DNA from: Herminiimonas contaminans
GTDB lineage: Bacteria; Pseudomonadota; Gammaproteobacteria; Burkholderiales; Burkholderiaceae_D
Assembly (NCBI RefSeq): GCF_015645465.1
Contig: NZ_JADOEL010000004.1
Coordinates: forward strand, 124,001-188,000
Length of the DNA: 64,000 bases
Direction: 5' to 3'
Shown here in pieces: positions 1-10,185 of the stretch. The notes beneath the pieces are model-generated. The model worked only from the letters and a program-made list of their open reading frames with translations, searched no databases and was not told the DNA's origin. The translations under genes and the position numbers were made by a program. How positions within the stretch are numbered: the first letter of the stretch is position 1; the number at the start of each line of letters is the position of its first letter.

Positions 1-213
<213 letters not shown>

Positions 214-315
214 ACTTTCCATAATGAAAATCAGTCAGCACCGGAAAAGCGATTTTCCAGTGCTAAAATAACCGACCCATATTTATAAACCCTTACTACA
301 CTCTGGAGCATACAC

Positions 316-639
316 GTGTTTATTTCCAACGCTTACGCTGCAACTGCCGCCGGCGGCGTCATGGGCAATCTGGCCCAATTCGTTCCTATCATCCTGATGT
401 TCGTTGTGCTGTACTTCCTGATGATACGTCCACAGATGAAACGTCAAAAAGAACACAAGGCCATGATCGAAGCCGTAACACGTGGCGATGAAGTCGTAAC
501 AGCAGGCGGCGTCCTGGGCAAGATCACCAAGGTTTCCGATGTCTACTTGTCGCTGGAAGTACAAGACGGTACCGAGATCGTGATTCAAAAAAGCGCAGTC
601 ACTACCTTGTTGCCTAAGGGTACGATCAAATCGCTGTAA
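316..639 (+). CDS. yajC: Sec translocase accessory protein YajC
   Basis: YajC is the small single-span membrane subunit that associates with SecDF and YidC at the SecYEG translocon. The 107-aa length is typical. A hydrophobic segment (about residues 20-40, ending YFLMIRPQMKRQKEH) is followed by a basic cytoplasmic domain with GDEVVTAGGVLGKI, a family hallmark. The start is GTG, preceded by a CTGGAG ribosome site at about 303. It lies between tgt and secD and is probably cotranscribed with secDF. Confidence 0.95.
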   Translation: MFISNAYAATAAGGVMGNLAQFVPIILMFVVLYFLMIRPQMKRQKEHKAMIEAVTRGDEVVTAGGVLGKITKVSDVYLSLEVQDGTEIVIQKSAVTTLLPKGTIKSL

Positions 640-718
640 TGGGTTAAACGCCCCACCTCCGCCAGGCGGACGTGGGGTTGATTTTTGTCTGACGTTCCAC
701 CCCGAACCCTGAATCAAT

Positions 719-2578
719 ATGAATCGCTATCCCCTCTGGAAGTACATAATTATCGCTGTCGCACTCCTGTTGGGTGTGTTGTATACGACGCCTAACTTTT
801 TCGGCGAATCGCCAGCGGTGCAAATCAGCAGTGCCAAAGCTACCATCAAGGTAGATAGTTCCCTGATCACTCAGGTTGAGCAGGCGCTGAAAAAAGACGG
901 TATCCAGTACGACGGGATAGTCTATGAAACGATAGGTACCCAGGGTACCGTCCGCGTGCGTTTCCCGAATACCGATATCCAGTTCAAAGCCAAAGGCATA
1001 CTGGAAAAAGACCTGAATACTGATCCGGAAGATCCGACCTACCTGGTCGCCTTCAATCTGTTGCCGAATACGCCATCGTGGTTGCAAAGCCTGAACGCTG
1101 CACCTATGTACCTTGGCCTCGATTTGCGCGGTGGTGTGCACTTCCTGATGCAGGTCGATATCAAGGCAGTGATGAACAAGCGCGTACTCGGCTTGCAAGC
1201 CAGCGCCCGCAGCATCTTGCGCGACAAGAACATTCGCCATGCCGGTATCGCACGTAGTGGCGACAATGTGGAAATCTCGTTCCGTGATGCCGATACCCGC
1301 AACAAGGCGCGTACCGTGCTGGGCAATGAATTGCGTGAACTGGTGCTGACTGATGCAGGCAGCGGTGAAGACCTGAAACTGGTTGGTAGCCTGAATCCGA
1401 CCGCATTGAAACAAACAGTAGAAGACGCGGTTCAGCAAAACATCACCACCTTGTCCAAGCGTGTCAATGAACTGGGCGTGACCGAGCCGCTGATCCAGCG
1501 TCAGGGTGCTGATCGTATCGTGGTGCAAATGCCTGGTGTGCAAGACGTTTCGCGCGCCAAGGACATCATCGGTAAAACCGCGACCCTGGAAGTCCGCCTG
1601 GTGGATGAATCGGTTACCCGCGGTACCGAAGAAACTGCTGCGATACCTTTCGGTTCCGAGCTGTTTAAAGTCGGCAAGAACGCACCTGTCGTTCTGTACA
1701 AAGATCCGATCATCACCGGTGAATACATCTCTAGCGCTTCGGCCAGCTTCGATCAAAACCATCAGCCATCGGTCAGTATCGACCTGAATGGTGACGGTGG
1801 TCGCCGCATGCGTGAAGCGACACGTACCCGTGTCGGCAAGGCGATGGCGATCGTGCTGTTTGAAAAGAACAAGGGTGAAGTCCTGACCGTTGCGACCATC
1901 CGTGATGAACTGGGTGCACGCTTCCAGATCACTGGCATGGGTTCGGCTGAAGCAGCCAGCGACCTCGCTTTGCTGTTGCGCGCCGGTTCGTTGGCAGCAC
2001 CGATGGAAATCATCGAAGAACGTACCATCGGACCTCAGCTCGGTGCGGAAAACATCAAGAAAGGTTTTGATGCGACGCTGTACGGCTTCATCGCCATCGG
2101 CATCTTCATGATCATTTACTACCGCGCATTTGGTTTCTTCAGTGTATTTGCGCTGGCAGTCAACCTGATGCTGCTGATTGCCTTGTTGTCCATGTTGCAG
2201 GCGACGCTGACCTTGCCGGGTATCGCCGCTATTGCGCTGACGCTCGGTATGGCGATTGACGCCAACGTGCTGATTAACGAGCGGATACGCGAAGAGTTAC
2301 GAGCCGGACATTCACCGCAGACGGCGATTGCGATGGGCTTTGAACGTGCGTGGGCAACCATTCTCGATTCCAACGTCACCACCATGATTGCCGGCCTGGC
2401 ACTGTTGATCTTCGGTTCCGGTGCGGTGCGCGGTTTCGCGGTAGTGCACTGTCTGGGTATCCTGACTTCGATTTTCTCTGCCGTGTTCGTATCGCGTGGC
2501 GTGGTCAACCTCTGGTATGGCCGCAAGAAGAAATTGACATCGGTATCCATCGGTCAGGTCTGGAAGCCGGCCGACTGA
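719..2578 (+). CDS. secD: Protein translocase subunit SecD
   Basis: SecD with SecF forms the RND-type, proton-driven unit that helps pull proteins out on the periplasmic side of SecYEG. The 619-aa length matches the family. It has an N-terminal membrane span (about residues 8-25), the YLGLDLRGGVHFLMQV signature (about 132-147), a large periplasmic P1 region, and a C-terminal bundle of five spans containing GMAIDANVLINERIREEL, the conserved proton-relay motif. It starts 79 nt after yajC and is followed by secF. Confidence 0.97.
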   Translation: MNRYPLWKYIIIAVALLLGVLYTTPNFFGESPAVQISSAKATIKVDSSLITQVEQALKKDGIQYDGIVYETIGTQGTVRVRFPNTDIQFKAKGILEKDLNTDPEDPTYLVAFNLLPNTPSWLQSLNAAPMYLGLDLRGGVHFLMQVDIKAVMNKRVLGLQASARSILRDKNIRHAGIARSGDNVEISFRDADTRNKARTVLGNELRELVLTDAGSGEDLKLVGSLNPTALKQTVEDAVQQNITTLSKRVNELGVTEPLIQRQGADRIVVQMPGVQDVSRAKDIIGKTATLEVRLVDESVTRGTEETAAIPFGSELFKVGKNAPVVLYKDPIITGEYISSASASFDQNHQPSVSIDLNGDGGRRMREATRTRVGKAMAIVLFEKNKGEVLTVATIRDELGARFQITGMGSAEAASDLALLLRAGSLAAPMEIIEERTIGPQLGAENIKKGFDATLYGFIAIGIFMIIYYRAFGFFSVFALAVNLMLLIALLSMLQATLTLPGIAAIALTLGMAIDANVLINERIREELRAGHSPQTAIAMGFERAWATILDSNVTTMIAGLALLIFGSGAVRGFAVVHCLGILTSIFSAVFVSRGVVNLWYGRKKKLTSVSIGQVWKPAD

Positions 2579-2588
2579 TATTGAAAAA

Positions 2589-2611
2589 TGAAGCGTCAGG
2601 TCGACGCTTCA
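2589..2611 (+). other. Hairpin between secD and secF
   Basis: TGAAGCGTC (2589-2597) and GACGCTTCA (2603-2611) are perfect 9-bp inverted arms around a 5-nt loop. No T-run follows, so it is more likely a processing or mRNA-stability structure within the secDF transcript than a terminator. Confidence 0.5.
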
Positions 2612-2688
2612 GCTGTAACTACTGAATTGTATTTAGACAGACCGCCTGCTGATATATACACAGCGGCGGTCGCACTGAGAGGGAAGTG

Positions 2689-3633
2689 ATGGAGTTTTTC
2701 CGCATCAAAAAAGATATCCCGTTCATGCGCCATGCGTTGATTTTCAACATCATCTCTGCGCTGACGTTTGTCGCTGCCGTATTCTTCCTGCTGCATCGGG
2801 GTTTGCATCTGTCGATTGAATTTACCGGTGGTACGGTAATGGAAGTCACCTATTCGCAGCCAGCCGATATTGAAGGCGTGCGCGGCAAGCTGACTGAGCT
2901 CGGCTATGTCGATATGCAAGTGCAAAGTTTCGGCACTGCACAAGACGTATTGATCCGTTTGCCGGCGCAAAAGAATGCAGACTCGGCGCAGATCAGCGAA
3001 CGCGTGATCGGTGCGTTGAAGGCGCAGGACAGTACGGTTGAACTGAAGCGCGTTGAATTCGTCGGTCCGCAAGTGGGCGAGGAGTTGACGCATGATGGTT
3101 TGATGGCGCTGGGCATGCTGGTGATCGGTATCGTGATTTACCTGGCGATACGCTTCGAATGGAAGTACGCGGTATCAGCGATCCTCGCCAACTTGCATGA
3201 CGTGGTGATTATTCTCGGTTTCTTTGCCTTCTTCCAGTGGGAATTCTCACTGACGGTATTGGCGGCGGTGCTGGCGGTACTTGGTTACTCGGTCAATGAA
3301 TCGGTGGTGGTGTTTGACCGGGTACGTGAAACCTTCCGGGATCGTCGTTTCGGCAAATTGCCAACCGCAGAAGTGCTGAACCATGCGATTACCCAGACTA
3401 TTTCGCGTACCGTGATTACTCACGGCTCGACCCAGTTGATGGTGTTGTCGATGCTGTTCTTTGGCGGTCCTACCCTGCATTACTTTGCATTGGCACTGAC
3501 CATCGGTATCTGTTTCGGTATTTACTCTTCGGTATTCGTTGCGGCAGCACTGGCGATGTGGCTGGGCGTGAAGCGCGAAGACTTGCTGAAGCCGGTCAAG
3601 GAAAAAGACGAACACGACGGTGCAGTCGTCTAA
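2689..3633 (+). CDS. secF: Protein translocase subunit SecF
   Basis: This is the partner of SecD in the Sec accessory complex of the inner membrane. It is 314 aa from the ATG at 2689. A GTG one codon earlier is possible, but the AGAGGG ribosome site at 2678-2683 is better spaced for the ATG. Features: the N-terminal span, SIEFTGGTVMEV (the FxGG-type signature), then a five-span C-terminal half with LGYSVNESVVVFDRVRE, the SecF version of the proton-relay motif. It closes the yajC-secDF operon. Confidence 0.96.
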   Translation: MEFFRIKKDIPFMRHALIFNIISALTFVAAVFFLLHRGLHLSIEFTGGTVMEVTYSQPADIEGVRGKLTELGYVDMQVQSFGTAQDVLIRLPAQKNADSAQISERVIGALKAQDSTVELKRVEFVGPQVGEELTHDGLMALGMLVIGIVIYLAIRFEWKYAVSAILANLHDVVIILGFFAFFQWEFSLTVLAAVLAVLGYSVNESVVVFDRVRETFRDRRFGKLPTAEVLNHAITQTISRTVITHGSTQLMVLSMLFFGGPTLHYFALALTIGICFGIYSSVFVAAALAMWLGVKREDLLKPVKEKDEHDGAVV

Positions 3634-3646
3634 GCACTGTAGCTAC

Positions 3647-3675
3647 AAAAAGCCGGCATATGCCGGCTTTTTTAT
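3647..3675 (+). terminator. Rho-independent terminator after secF
   Basis: AAGCCGGCA/TGCCGGCTT forms a tight hairpin followed by a T-run on the + strand. The A-run on its other side means it may also serve the convergent marR gene. Confidence 0.85.
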
Positions 3676-3696
3676 TGGCTGTCAGTGACTGTCAAT

Positions 3697-4146
3697 TCAG
3701 TACTTTTGTTTGGGTTCGCTGCCTGTCAGGTTGGCGTGCAGCTTGGTCAGCTCGCGATCCAAAGCATCAAAATCCTGCGCCTCATAGTTCACGAAGGATT
3801 GTTTGCCAAAAGCGATTTGCTGGCTGAATACGCGATGGAATTCGGCATCACCGGCAGCGGTCAGTTTGACCAGCGTGCTGCGGCGGTCTTCGACCTGGGT
3901 GACGCGTGTTACCAGGCCTTTCTCTTCCAGACGGTCGATCACGCCAGTCAGGGTGCCCTTGGTAATCAGTGTTCTTTCTCCCAGTTCCTTGAAGCTCATG
4001 CCGCAGGTATTGCCCAGCGTGGCAATGATGTCGAACTGTGATGGTGTCAAGCCGGTACGGCAGCGTATATTGGCGCCCGACTGGCGTTCGAATGCATGAA
4101 AGCACTCAGCCAGGAGACGGATGCTGCGGAGATATCGTTCAGCCAT
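3697..4146 (-). CDS. MarR family transcriptional regulator
   Basis: A winged-helix DNA-binding protein of 149 aa from the chosen start MAERYLRS. The frame stays open upstream for 23 codons, but that part crosses the yceI terminator hairpin at 4172-4203, so the later start is preferred. The region LTPSQFDIIATL is the MarR helix 2-3 entry, ITKGTLTGVIDRLEEKGLV is the recognition helix, and VEDRRSTLVKLT is the wing with its D-R-R-S pattern. It lies downstream of yceI-yceI-cytochrome b561 on the same strand and is the likely ligand of the palindrome at 5991-6010. The inducer is unknown. Confidence 0.88.
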   Translation of the reverse strand: MAERYLRSIRLLAECFHAFERQSGANIRCRTGLTPSQFDIIATLGNTCGMSFKELGERTLITKGTLTGVIDRLEEKGLVTRVTQVEDRRSTLVKLTAAGDAEFHRVFSQQIAFGKQSFVNYEAQDFDALDRELTKLHANLTGSEPKQKY

Positions 4147-4171
4147 AAACCCAGTTACTGTCCATAAAAAT

Positions 4172-4203
4172 AAAAAAGCCGACGGAGTATAACGTCGGCT
4201 TTC
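4172..4203 (-). terminator. Rho-independent terminator after the yceI operon
   Basis: AGCCGAC/GTCGGCT arms with a T-rich tract on the minus strand, 26 bp upstream of the chosen marR start. marR is therefore expressed by readthrough or from a promoter of its own. Confidence 0.8.
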
Positions 4204-4228
4204 AGGATTACACAATCGCTACGCTTAC

Positions 4229-4798
4229 TCAGTCTGCTTTGACTGCTTCAACCTGGATCGCCAGTTTGACGTCAGGCGAGAAGCCATAGTTCAAAGCGTA
4301 ATTCAGGCCGAAATCGCTGCGTTTGAATTCAGCAGATGCATCGGCGCCGCACACTTCGCGTTTCAGCATAGGGTGCTGGATACATTTGAATTTGTTGATG
4401 GTCAGGGTCACTGGTTTGGTGACGCCCAGCAGGGTCAATTCACCATCAACCGAAACTGGCTTGTCGCCATCGAACTTGATCGATTTGCTTTTGTAGGTCG
4501 CGGTAGGGAATTTCTCTACGTTGAACAAGTCCTTGCCTTTGGCGTGTTCATTCATCTTGGCATGGCCGAAGTCGATCGAGTTTGCATCGATGACGATGTC
4601 CAGCGAACCGGTTTTTGCTGCACGGTCGAGCACTACAGTGCCGCTGGTTTTTTCGAACTTGCCGCGCCAGAACGAGATGCCCATGTGGTCAGCTTCGAAG
4701 CTAGGGTAGGTGTGGCTAGGATCGATGGTGTAGGTTTGTGCAAATGCGGAGCTCGCGCCAGCGGCCAGCAAACAGATCAGTGCAAGTTTGGATTTCAT
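4229..4798 (-). CDS. YceI family periplasmic protein (copy 1)
   Basis: YceI proteins are lipocalin-like beta-barrels that bind long isoprenoids or amphiphiles in the periplasm. This one is 189 aa with a clear Sec signal peptide ([20 protein letters not shown], cleavage after residue 20) and the YceI opening [18 protein letters not shown]. Later motifs include the [16 protein letters not shown] strand. It is the third gene of the cytochrome b561-yceI-yceI group. The exact ligand cannot be told from sequence. Confidence 0.9.
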   Translation of the reverse strand: MKSKLALICLLAAGASSAFAQTYTIDPSHTYPSFEADHMGISFWRGKFEKTSGTVVLDRAAKTGSLDIVIDANSIDFGHAKMNEHAKGKDLFNVEKFPTATYKSKSIKFDGDKPVSVDGELTLLGVTKPVTLTINKFKCIQHPMLKREVCGADASAEFKRSDFGLNYALNYGFSPDVKLAIQVEAVKAD

Positions 4799-4846
4799 TC
4801 AAATGACTCCTGTGTGGGTTAATTAATTTTTTGTTACCGGAACTGC

Positions 4847-5422
4847 TTATTGCGCCGCGACGACACGGAATTTAATCGTGACTTCGTCGGCTACCATGCT
4901 GGTGTCTTTCCATTCACCTTCACCGATGTTGTAGGTCAGGCGTTTGATTGGTAATACACCTTCAAAGACTTGGTTGCTGCCTTCTTTTTTGACTGTGAGC
5001 GGGAAGCTGACGTCAGTGGTTTTGCCCTTGATGGTGAGCTTGCCGGTGACATCCAGTTTGCCTGCTGCACCAGCTTTGATCTGGCTGGAAACGAAAGTCG
5101 CTTTCGGGAATTGTGCTGCGTTAAACCATTCTTTTTTCAATACTTCGCGGTTGTATTCAGGGTCGCCCAGATCGAAGCCGTTGACGTCGATCTCGACGTT
5201 GGCTTTGGAGGTGTCTGGCTTGGCTGCGTCATAGGTGATCTGTGCGTTGAATTTTTTGAAGGTCGCTTCGACCGGTACATTCAGTTGCTTGAAGGTGATG
5301 CTGACTTTGCTTTTGGCCGGATCTGTCTTCAGTGCGGTAGCGGCGAGTGCCGGTAGCGCCAGCGCGATACCGGCAATGGCCAGCCAGCGGGTGGTTTGGC
5401 TGGAGAGGGAACGAACGAACAT
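4847..5422 (-). CDS. YceI family periplasmic protein (copy 2)
   Basis: A second, divergent YceI-type lipocalin of 191 aa. It has an N-terminal signal peptide ending at ALPALAATA (about residue 28) and the family core GKLTIKGKTTDVSFPLTV. It lacks the His-rich opening of copy 1 and starts instead with LKTDPAKSKVSITFKQLNVP. It lies 48 bp upstream of copy 1 and 26 bp downstream of the cytochrome b561 gene, so all three are probably one transcript. Tandem YceI pairs with a b561 cytochrome suggest a membrane electron-transfer role involving a quinone-like ligand, which is inference. Confidence 0.87.
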   Translation of the reverse strand: MFVRSLSSQTTRWLAIAGIALALPALAATALKTDPAKSKVSITFKQLNVPVEATFKKFNAQITYDAAKPDTSKANVEIDVNGFDLGDPEYNREVLKKEWFNAAQFPKATFVSSQIKAGAAGKLDVTGKLTIKGKTTDVSFPLTVKKEGSNQVFEGVLPIKRLTYNIGEGEWKDTSMVADEVTIKFRVVAAQ

Positions 5423-5448
5423 GGGTAATCCTTTCGGTAAAAATATAT

Positions 5449-5973
5449 TTACGGCAGCATGCGTTGCAGCGTGCGGTCGCGGTCTATGAGCTGGTGTTTG
5501 ATGACAGCCAGTATATGCAGGAAAAAAACGATAAGCAGAACGACATTGCAGGCGTAATGCACTTGCTTGAGCAAGGCCTTCAATTCAGGATCCGGGCCGA
5601 TGAATACCGGCAGTGGCACGATGCCGAGATAGACCACGGGTACGCCTGCAGCCAGGCTGTAGAAGTAGCCGGACAGCGGTACCGCAAAGATTAATACATA
5701 CATCAGGCCGTGCGAGACACGTGCAGCTTTCTTTTGCCAGTCAGCCATGCCAGGTGGATGTGCCGGCGCCGGATGGCCCAGCGCCCAGAGCAAACGCAGA
5801 CAGGCGAGGCCGAACACGGTCACTCCCAGCCATTTATGCCAGGAAAAATATTTGAGTTTGGTAGGAGTCAGGCCGGGAATATCGACCATGGTCAGGCCCA
5901 GCCAGAAGGCGGCGATGATCAGGATCGCCATGAGCCAGTGCAGCGCAATTGCAGTCAGGGTGTAGCGGCGCAT
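5449..5973 (-). CDS. Cytochrome b561 family protein
   Basis: A 174-aa four-helix membrane cytochrome of the CybB type. Haem-ligand histidines are visible in the expected helices: ALHWLMAILI (helix 1), SWHKWLGV (helix 2), RVSHGLMYVLIF (helix 3) and KQVHYACNVVLLIVFFLHILAV (helix 4, two His). It probably moves electrons between ubiquinone and a periplasmic partner. It is the first gene of the group read towards marR and is preceded by the palindrome at 5991-6010. Confidence 0.9.
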   Translation of the reverse strand: MRRYTLTAIALHWLMAILIIAAFWLGLTMVDIPGLTPTKLKYFSWHKWLGVTVFGLACLRLLWALGHPAPAHPPGMADWQKKAARVSHGLMYVLIFAVPLSGYFYSLAAGVPVVYLGIVPLPVFIGPDPELKALLKQVHYACNVVLLIVFFLHILAVIKHQLIDRDRTLQRMLP

Positions 5974-5990
5974 AGATAGTGTTTTGCTTA

Positions 5991-6010
5991 TTAGTTCAAA
6001 TTAGAACTAA
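5991..6010. promoter_or_regulatory. Palindromic operator, candidate MarR site
   Basis: TTAGTTC and GAACTAA are perfect 7-bp arms around a 6-bp AT-only spacer. The site sits 18 bp upstream of the cytochrome b561 start codon. Its size and AT-rich centre fit MarR-family operators, and a marR gene ends the same gene group. Confidence 0.6.
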
Positions 6011-6026
6011 TATAGCAAAATAAATC

Positions 6027-6068
6027 CCAGCGTGCTGAAGCCTGTTTTAATAGGCTTCAGTGGCTGGG
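6027..6068 (-). terminator. Rho-independent terminator after purB
   Basis: A long two-part stem: CCCAGC...GCTGGG outside and CTGAAGCC...GGCTTCAG inside, followed on the minus strand by a T-rich stretch. It lies just beyond the purB stop codon. Confidence 0.8.
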
Positions 6069-6075
6069 ACACTAA

Positions 6076-7455
<1,380 letters not shown>

Positions 7456-7642
7456 CTAGCGCTGTGACGTGATTGAAAAAGCTGCCGGAAATACAAAAAC
7501 GGCATAAATTGAGGAAGCCGACATTCTACCACTTCAGCGCCACATATAGCCTGAAAGCGACATCTGGGTGGGGGCGGAGATGGCGGGTTTTAGCTCGGGG
7601 CCGATGTTATAATCGCCTTCCGATTTTAGAAGTAAAGCGTCT

Positions 7643-8254
7643 ATGAAACTGATTGGTTCTCTCGCCAGCCCTTACGTACGTAAAGTACGTGTTGTCATGT
7701 TGGAAAAAAAGATCGATTACGATTTCGTTCTTGAAAACGTGTGGGGTGCTGAAACCACGATACAAGAATCCAATCCGCTCGGCAAAGTGCCGTGCCTGGT
7801 GATGGAAGATGGCGGCGCGATGTTTGATTCTCGCGTGATCGTCGAATACCTGGATACTCTGACGCCAGTCGGCAAACTGATACCGCCGAATGGCCGTGAA
7901 CGTGCTGAAGTCAAATGCTGGGAAGCGCTGGCTGATGGTGTGGCGGATGCTGCCATGTTGTTGCGCCTCGAACATACTTTGCGTCCGGCAGAACAACGTA
8001 GCCAGGCCTGGATAGATCGTCAGACCCGCAAGGTGCATGACGGCTTGAAAGCGATGTCGGTAGGCTTGAAGGATACTGCTTTCTGCGCTGGCAACCAGTA
8101 CACGCTGGCCGATGTGGCAGTGGGTTGCGTGCTGGAGTGGCTGACTTTCCGTTTCCCGGAAATCAGCTGGCGCACTGAATATCCTAACCTGGAAAAATTG
8201 CTGGAAAAATTGTCGGAGCGTCCTTCATTCAAGGAAACCGTACCGACCAAATAA
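7643..8254 (+). CDS. Glutathione S-transferase family protein
   Basis: A 203-aa GST with an N-terminal thioredoxin-like domain (MKLIGSLASPYVRKVRVVML; the Ser-Pro-Tyr stretch is the catalytic-Ser region) and the cis-Pro element NPLGKVPCLV followed by the GSH-binding DSRVIVEYLD. A helical C-terminal domain contains YTLADVAVGCVLEWLTFR. The family conjugates or reduces substrates with glutathione; the substrate here is unknown. Similar small GSTs are common near purB in betaproteobacteria. Confidence 0.9.
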   Translation: MKLIGSLASPYVRKVRVVMLEKKIDYDFVLENVWGAETTIQESNPLGKVPCLVMEDGGAMFDSRVIVEYLDTLTPVGKLIPPNGRERAEVKCWEALADGVADAAMLLRLEHTLRPAEQRSQAWIDRQTRKVHDGLKAMSVGLKDTAFCAGNQYTLADVAVGCVLEWLTFRFPEISWRTEYPNLEKLLEKLSERPSFKETVPTK

Positions 8255-8269
8255 GCTGGTATTGCATCA

Positions 8270-8300
8270 AAAAAAGGGACGCCTTGCGTCCCTTTTTGTT
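8270..8300. terminator. Bidirectional terminator between gst and bfr1
   Basis: GGGACGC-CTT-GCGTCCC flanked by an A-run on the left and a T-run on the right. It can serve both the GST gene (+) and the convergent bacterioferritin gene (-). Confidence 0.85.
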
Positions 8301-8324
8301 TTTGTAAGCAACTGCTTACTTCTA

Positions 8325-8798
8325 CTATTCGGCGCTTAATTGGGCGCGCAAATAGTTTTGCAGACCTATGGTGGTAATTAAGCCGAGTTGCGTTTCCAGC
8401 CAGTCGATATGTTCTTCGGTATCTTCCAGGATGTAATGGAACAGTTCGCGCGACAAATAATCGCTGCAGGCTTCCGACGCCGCGATGCCTTCCTTCACCG
8501 TCGCTTGCGCCGCCTTCTCCAGCCTTAAATCGCTGTTCAGCATTTCCTCGATGTTTTCGCCTATGCCCAGCTTATGCAGTGCCTGCAGATTAGGTAAGCC
8601 ATCCAGCATCAGGATGCGGTCTATCAATTTGTCCGCATGCTTCATTTCGCCTATGGATTCTTCGTATTCCTTCTTCGCTATCTTTTCAAAGCCCCAGTGC
8701 TGATACATACGCGCATGCAGGAAGTATTGATTGATAGCGGTCAGTTCGTTGGTGAGCTGCGCATTCAGCAGCCGGATGATATTGCTGTCACCTTGCAT
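8325..8798 (-). CDS. bfr: Bacterioferritin (copy 1)
   Basis: A 157-aa iron-storage protein forming 24-mer haem-containing cages. By E. coli numbering the ferroxidase residues Glu18, Glu51, His54, Glu94 and His130 are present, as is the haem ligand Met52 (GEMKHADKLI). The position of Glu127 is Thr in this protein (LEDTEEHIDW). It is next to a second copy on the same strand with about 180 bp between them, and near a bfd/tonB iron operon. Iron-regulated expression is likely but no clear operator is seen just upstream. Confidence 0.94.
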   Translation of the reverse strand: MQGDSNIIRLLNAQLTNELTAINQYFLHARMYQHWGFEKIAKKEYEESIGEMKHADKLIDRILMLDGLPNLQALHKLGIGENIEEMLNSDLRLEKAAQATVKEGIAASEACSDYLSRELFHYILEDTEEHIDWLETQLGLITTIGLQNYLRAQLSAE

Positions 8799-8934
8799 AG
8801 GTATTCCAAAAAAGAATTAAAGGGCAGGGTGTCGACGTCGCGGTATGTTTGGTCGAGCCCGATTCGTAGGGCGTCGATCATAGCGTGAGAAGAGTGGGTT
8901 TGGAGTGGTGCAGCAGGGCGGATAAGTCTGGAAT

Positions 8935-8964
8935 AAAAAAGGGCGCTGTGCGCGCCCTTTTTTG
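8935..8964 (-). terminator. Terminator after bfr2
   Basis: GGGCGC/GCGCCC hairpin flanked by A6 and T6. On the minus strand it follows the second bacterioferritin gene, so the two copies are separate transcription units. Confidence 0.8.
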
Positions 8965-8985
8965 TAGTTGATGCCAACAGCAGTA

Positions 8986-9459
8986 TTACTCGTTGATCAT
9001 CTGTGCTTGCAGGTAGTTCTGGATGCCGACTTTTTCGATCAGGTCGAGTTGTGTTTCCAGCCAGTCTATGTGTTCTTCGGTGTCGTCCAGAATGTACTGG
9101 AACAGTTCACGCGATACATAGTCACCGCTGGCTTCACATGCTGCGATGCCTTCTTTGACGGTTTTTTGCGCGAGCTTTTCCAGTTTCAAATCGCAGCCCA
9201 GCATTTCCGGTGTGTTTTCACCGATCATCAACTTGTGCAGTGCTTGCAGGTTAGGCAAGCCGTCCAGCATCAGGATGCGGTCTATCAGTTTGTCGGCATG
9301 TTTCATTTCGCCGATGGATTCTTCGTATTCTTTCTTGGCAATCTTTTCAAAGCCCCAGTGCTTGTACATGCGTGCATGCAGGAAATACTGGTTGATTGCG
9401 GTCAGTTCGTTGGTAAGCTGCGCATTGAGCAGCTTGATGATATTGGCGTCACCTTTCAT
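8986..9459 (-). CDS. bfr: Bacterioferritin (copy 2)
   Basis: A close paralogue of the gene at 8325-8798, of the same 157-aa length, with Glu18, Glu51/Met52/His54, Glu94 and His130 in register. Again Thr occupies the Glu127 position (LDDTEEHIDW). The first 77 residues of the two copies are almost identical, indicating recent duplication or gene conversion. The upstream region has a weak Fur-like sequence at 9597-9613. The two could form mixed cages, as known for paired Bfr subunits in other bacteria. Confidence 0.94.
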   Translation of the reverse strand: MKGDANIIKLLNAQLTNELTAINQYFLHARMYKHWGFEKIAKKEYEESIGEMKHADKLIDRILMLDGLPNLQALHKLMIGENTPEMLGCDLKLEKLAQKTVKEGIAACEASGDYVSRELFQYILDDTEEHIDWLETQLDLIEKVGIQNYLQAQMINE

Positions 9460-9771
9460 GGGATCCTCGAAAGTGATGTGGAAAACGGGCTGCTGCGCAT
9501 CTGGCTATCGTTACTCCAGATGCTCGGTCAGCAAAGAACGCACATGATAGCTCAGTAAGTCCAAAATATGATCAATTTGGCTTCATTTTGCTAACTGGAA
9601 TCATTCGTGTTTCGATTGCCAAAGTGAGACTGGGCGCGGCTTTGCGCGGGGTTGGGCGGTTCGGCTCGAACGTGGAATCGGGCAAGAAAAAACGCGCTGC
9701 AGCGAGTTGCTGAGCGCGTTATTTTCAGGTCTTAAGGGCAGGATTGGGACTGCCCGCAAAACCATTGCTAC
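9460..9771. other. Gene-free stretch upstream of bfr2
   Basis: About 310 bp with no credible gene. It holds the bfr2 promoter region, a weak Fur-like sequence GGAATCATTCGTGTTTC at 9597-9613, and the exbD terminator at 9685-9725. Confidence 0.5.
9685..9725 (-). terminator. Terminator after exbD
   Basis: AACGCGCT...AGCGCGTT arms (9691-9698 and 9713-9720) with a T6 tract on the minus strand. It ends the hemP-to-exbD operon. Confidence 0.8.
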
Positions 9772-10185
9772 TTACTTCGGTGCCTCGGTGACGAAGCCCA
9801 TTTTGGTCAGTCCGCCTGACTGTGCTGCTGCCATGACTTGCGCGACTTTCTCATAAGGTGTGAGGCGGTCTGCACGCAAATGCAATTCTGGTTGTGGTGT
9901 TACTTTGGCTGCATCCGCAATGCGTGACAGCATTTGCGATTGATCCAGCACTTCGTTGTTCCAGTAAACCTGGCCAGCAGCATCGATCGATACGTTGATG
10001 GTTTCCGGTTTGGTTTCGTTAGGTTGGTTCGCTGCGTGCGGCAGATCGAGCTTCACCGCATGATTCATCACCGGGATGGTCATGATGAAGATGATCAGCA
10101 ATACCAGCATCACGTCGACTAGCGGCGTGGTGTTGATTTCTGGATTGAAGTCGTCTTCTTCCGACAGGGATCCCATTGCCATCAT
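9772..10185 (-). CDS. exbD: Biopolymer transport protein ExbD
   Basis: A 137-aa subunit of the TonB-ExbB-ExbD motor that energises outer-membrane receptors with the proton gradient. It has a short cytoplasmic tail, one membrane span with the essential Asp in TTPLVDVMLVLLIIFI, and a periplasmic domain ending GLTKMGFVTEAPK. Its start overlaps the end of exbB by 4 bp, so translation is coupled. It is the last gene of the operon. Confidence 0.95.
   Translation of the reverse strand: MMAMGSLSEEDDFNPEINTTPLVDVMLVLLIIFIMTIPVMNHAVKLDLPHAANQPNETKPETINVSIDAAGQVYWNNEVLDQSQMLSRIADAAKVTPQPELHLRADRLTPYEKVAQVMAAAQSGGLTKMGFVTEAPK

Noticed and set aside
9597-9613. Fur box upstream of bfr2
   Set aside because: Only about two thirds of the positions match the hemP box; too weak to list as a site.
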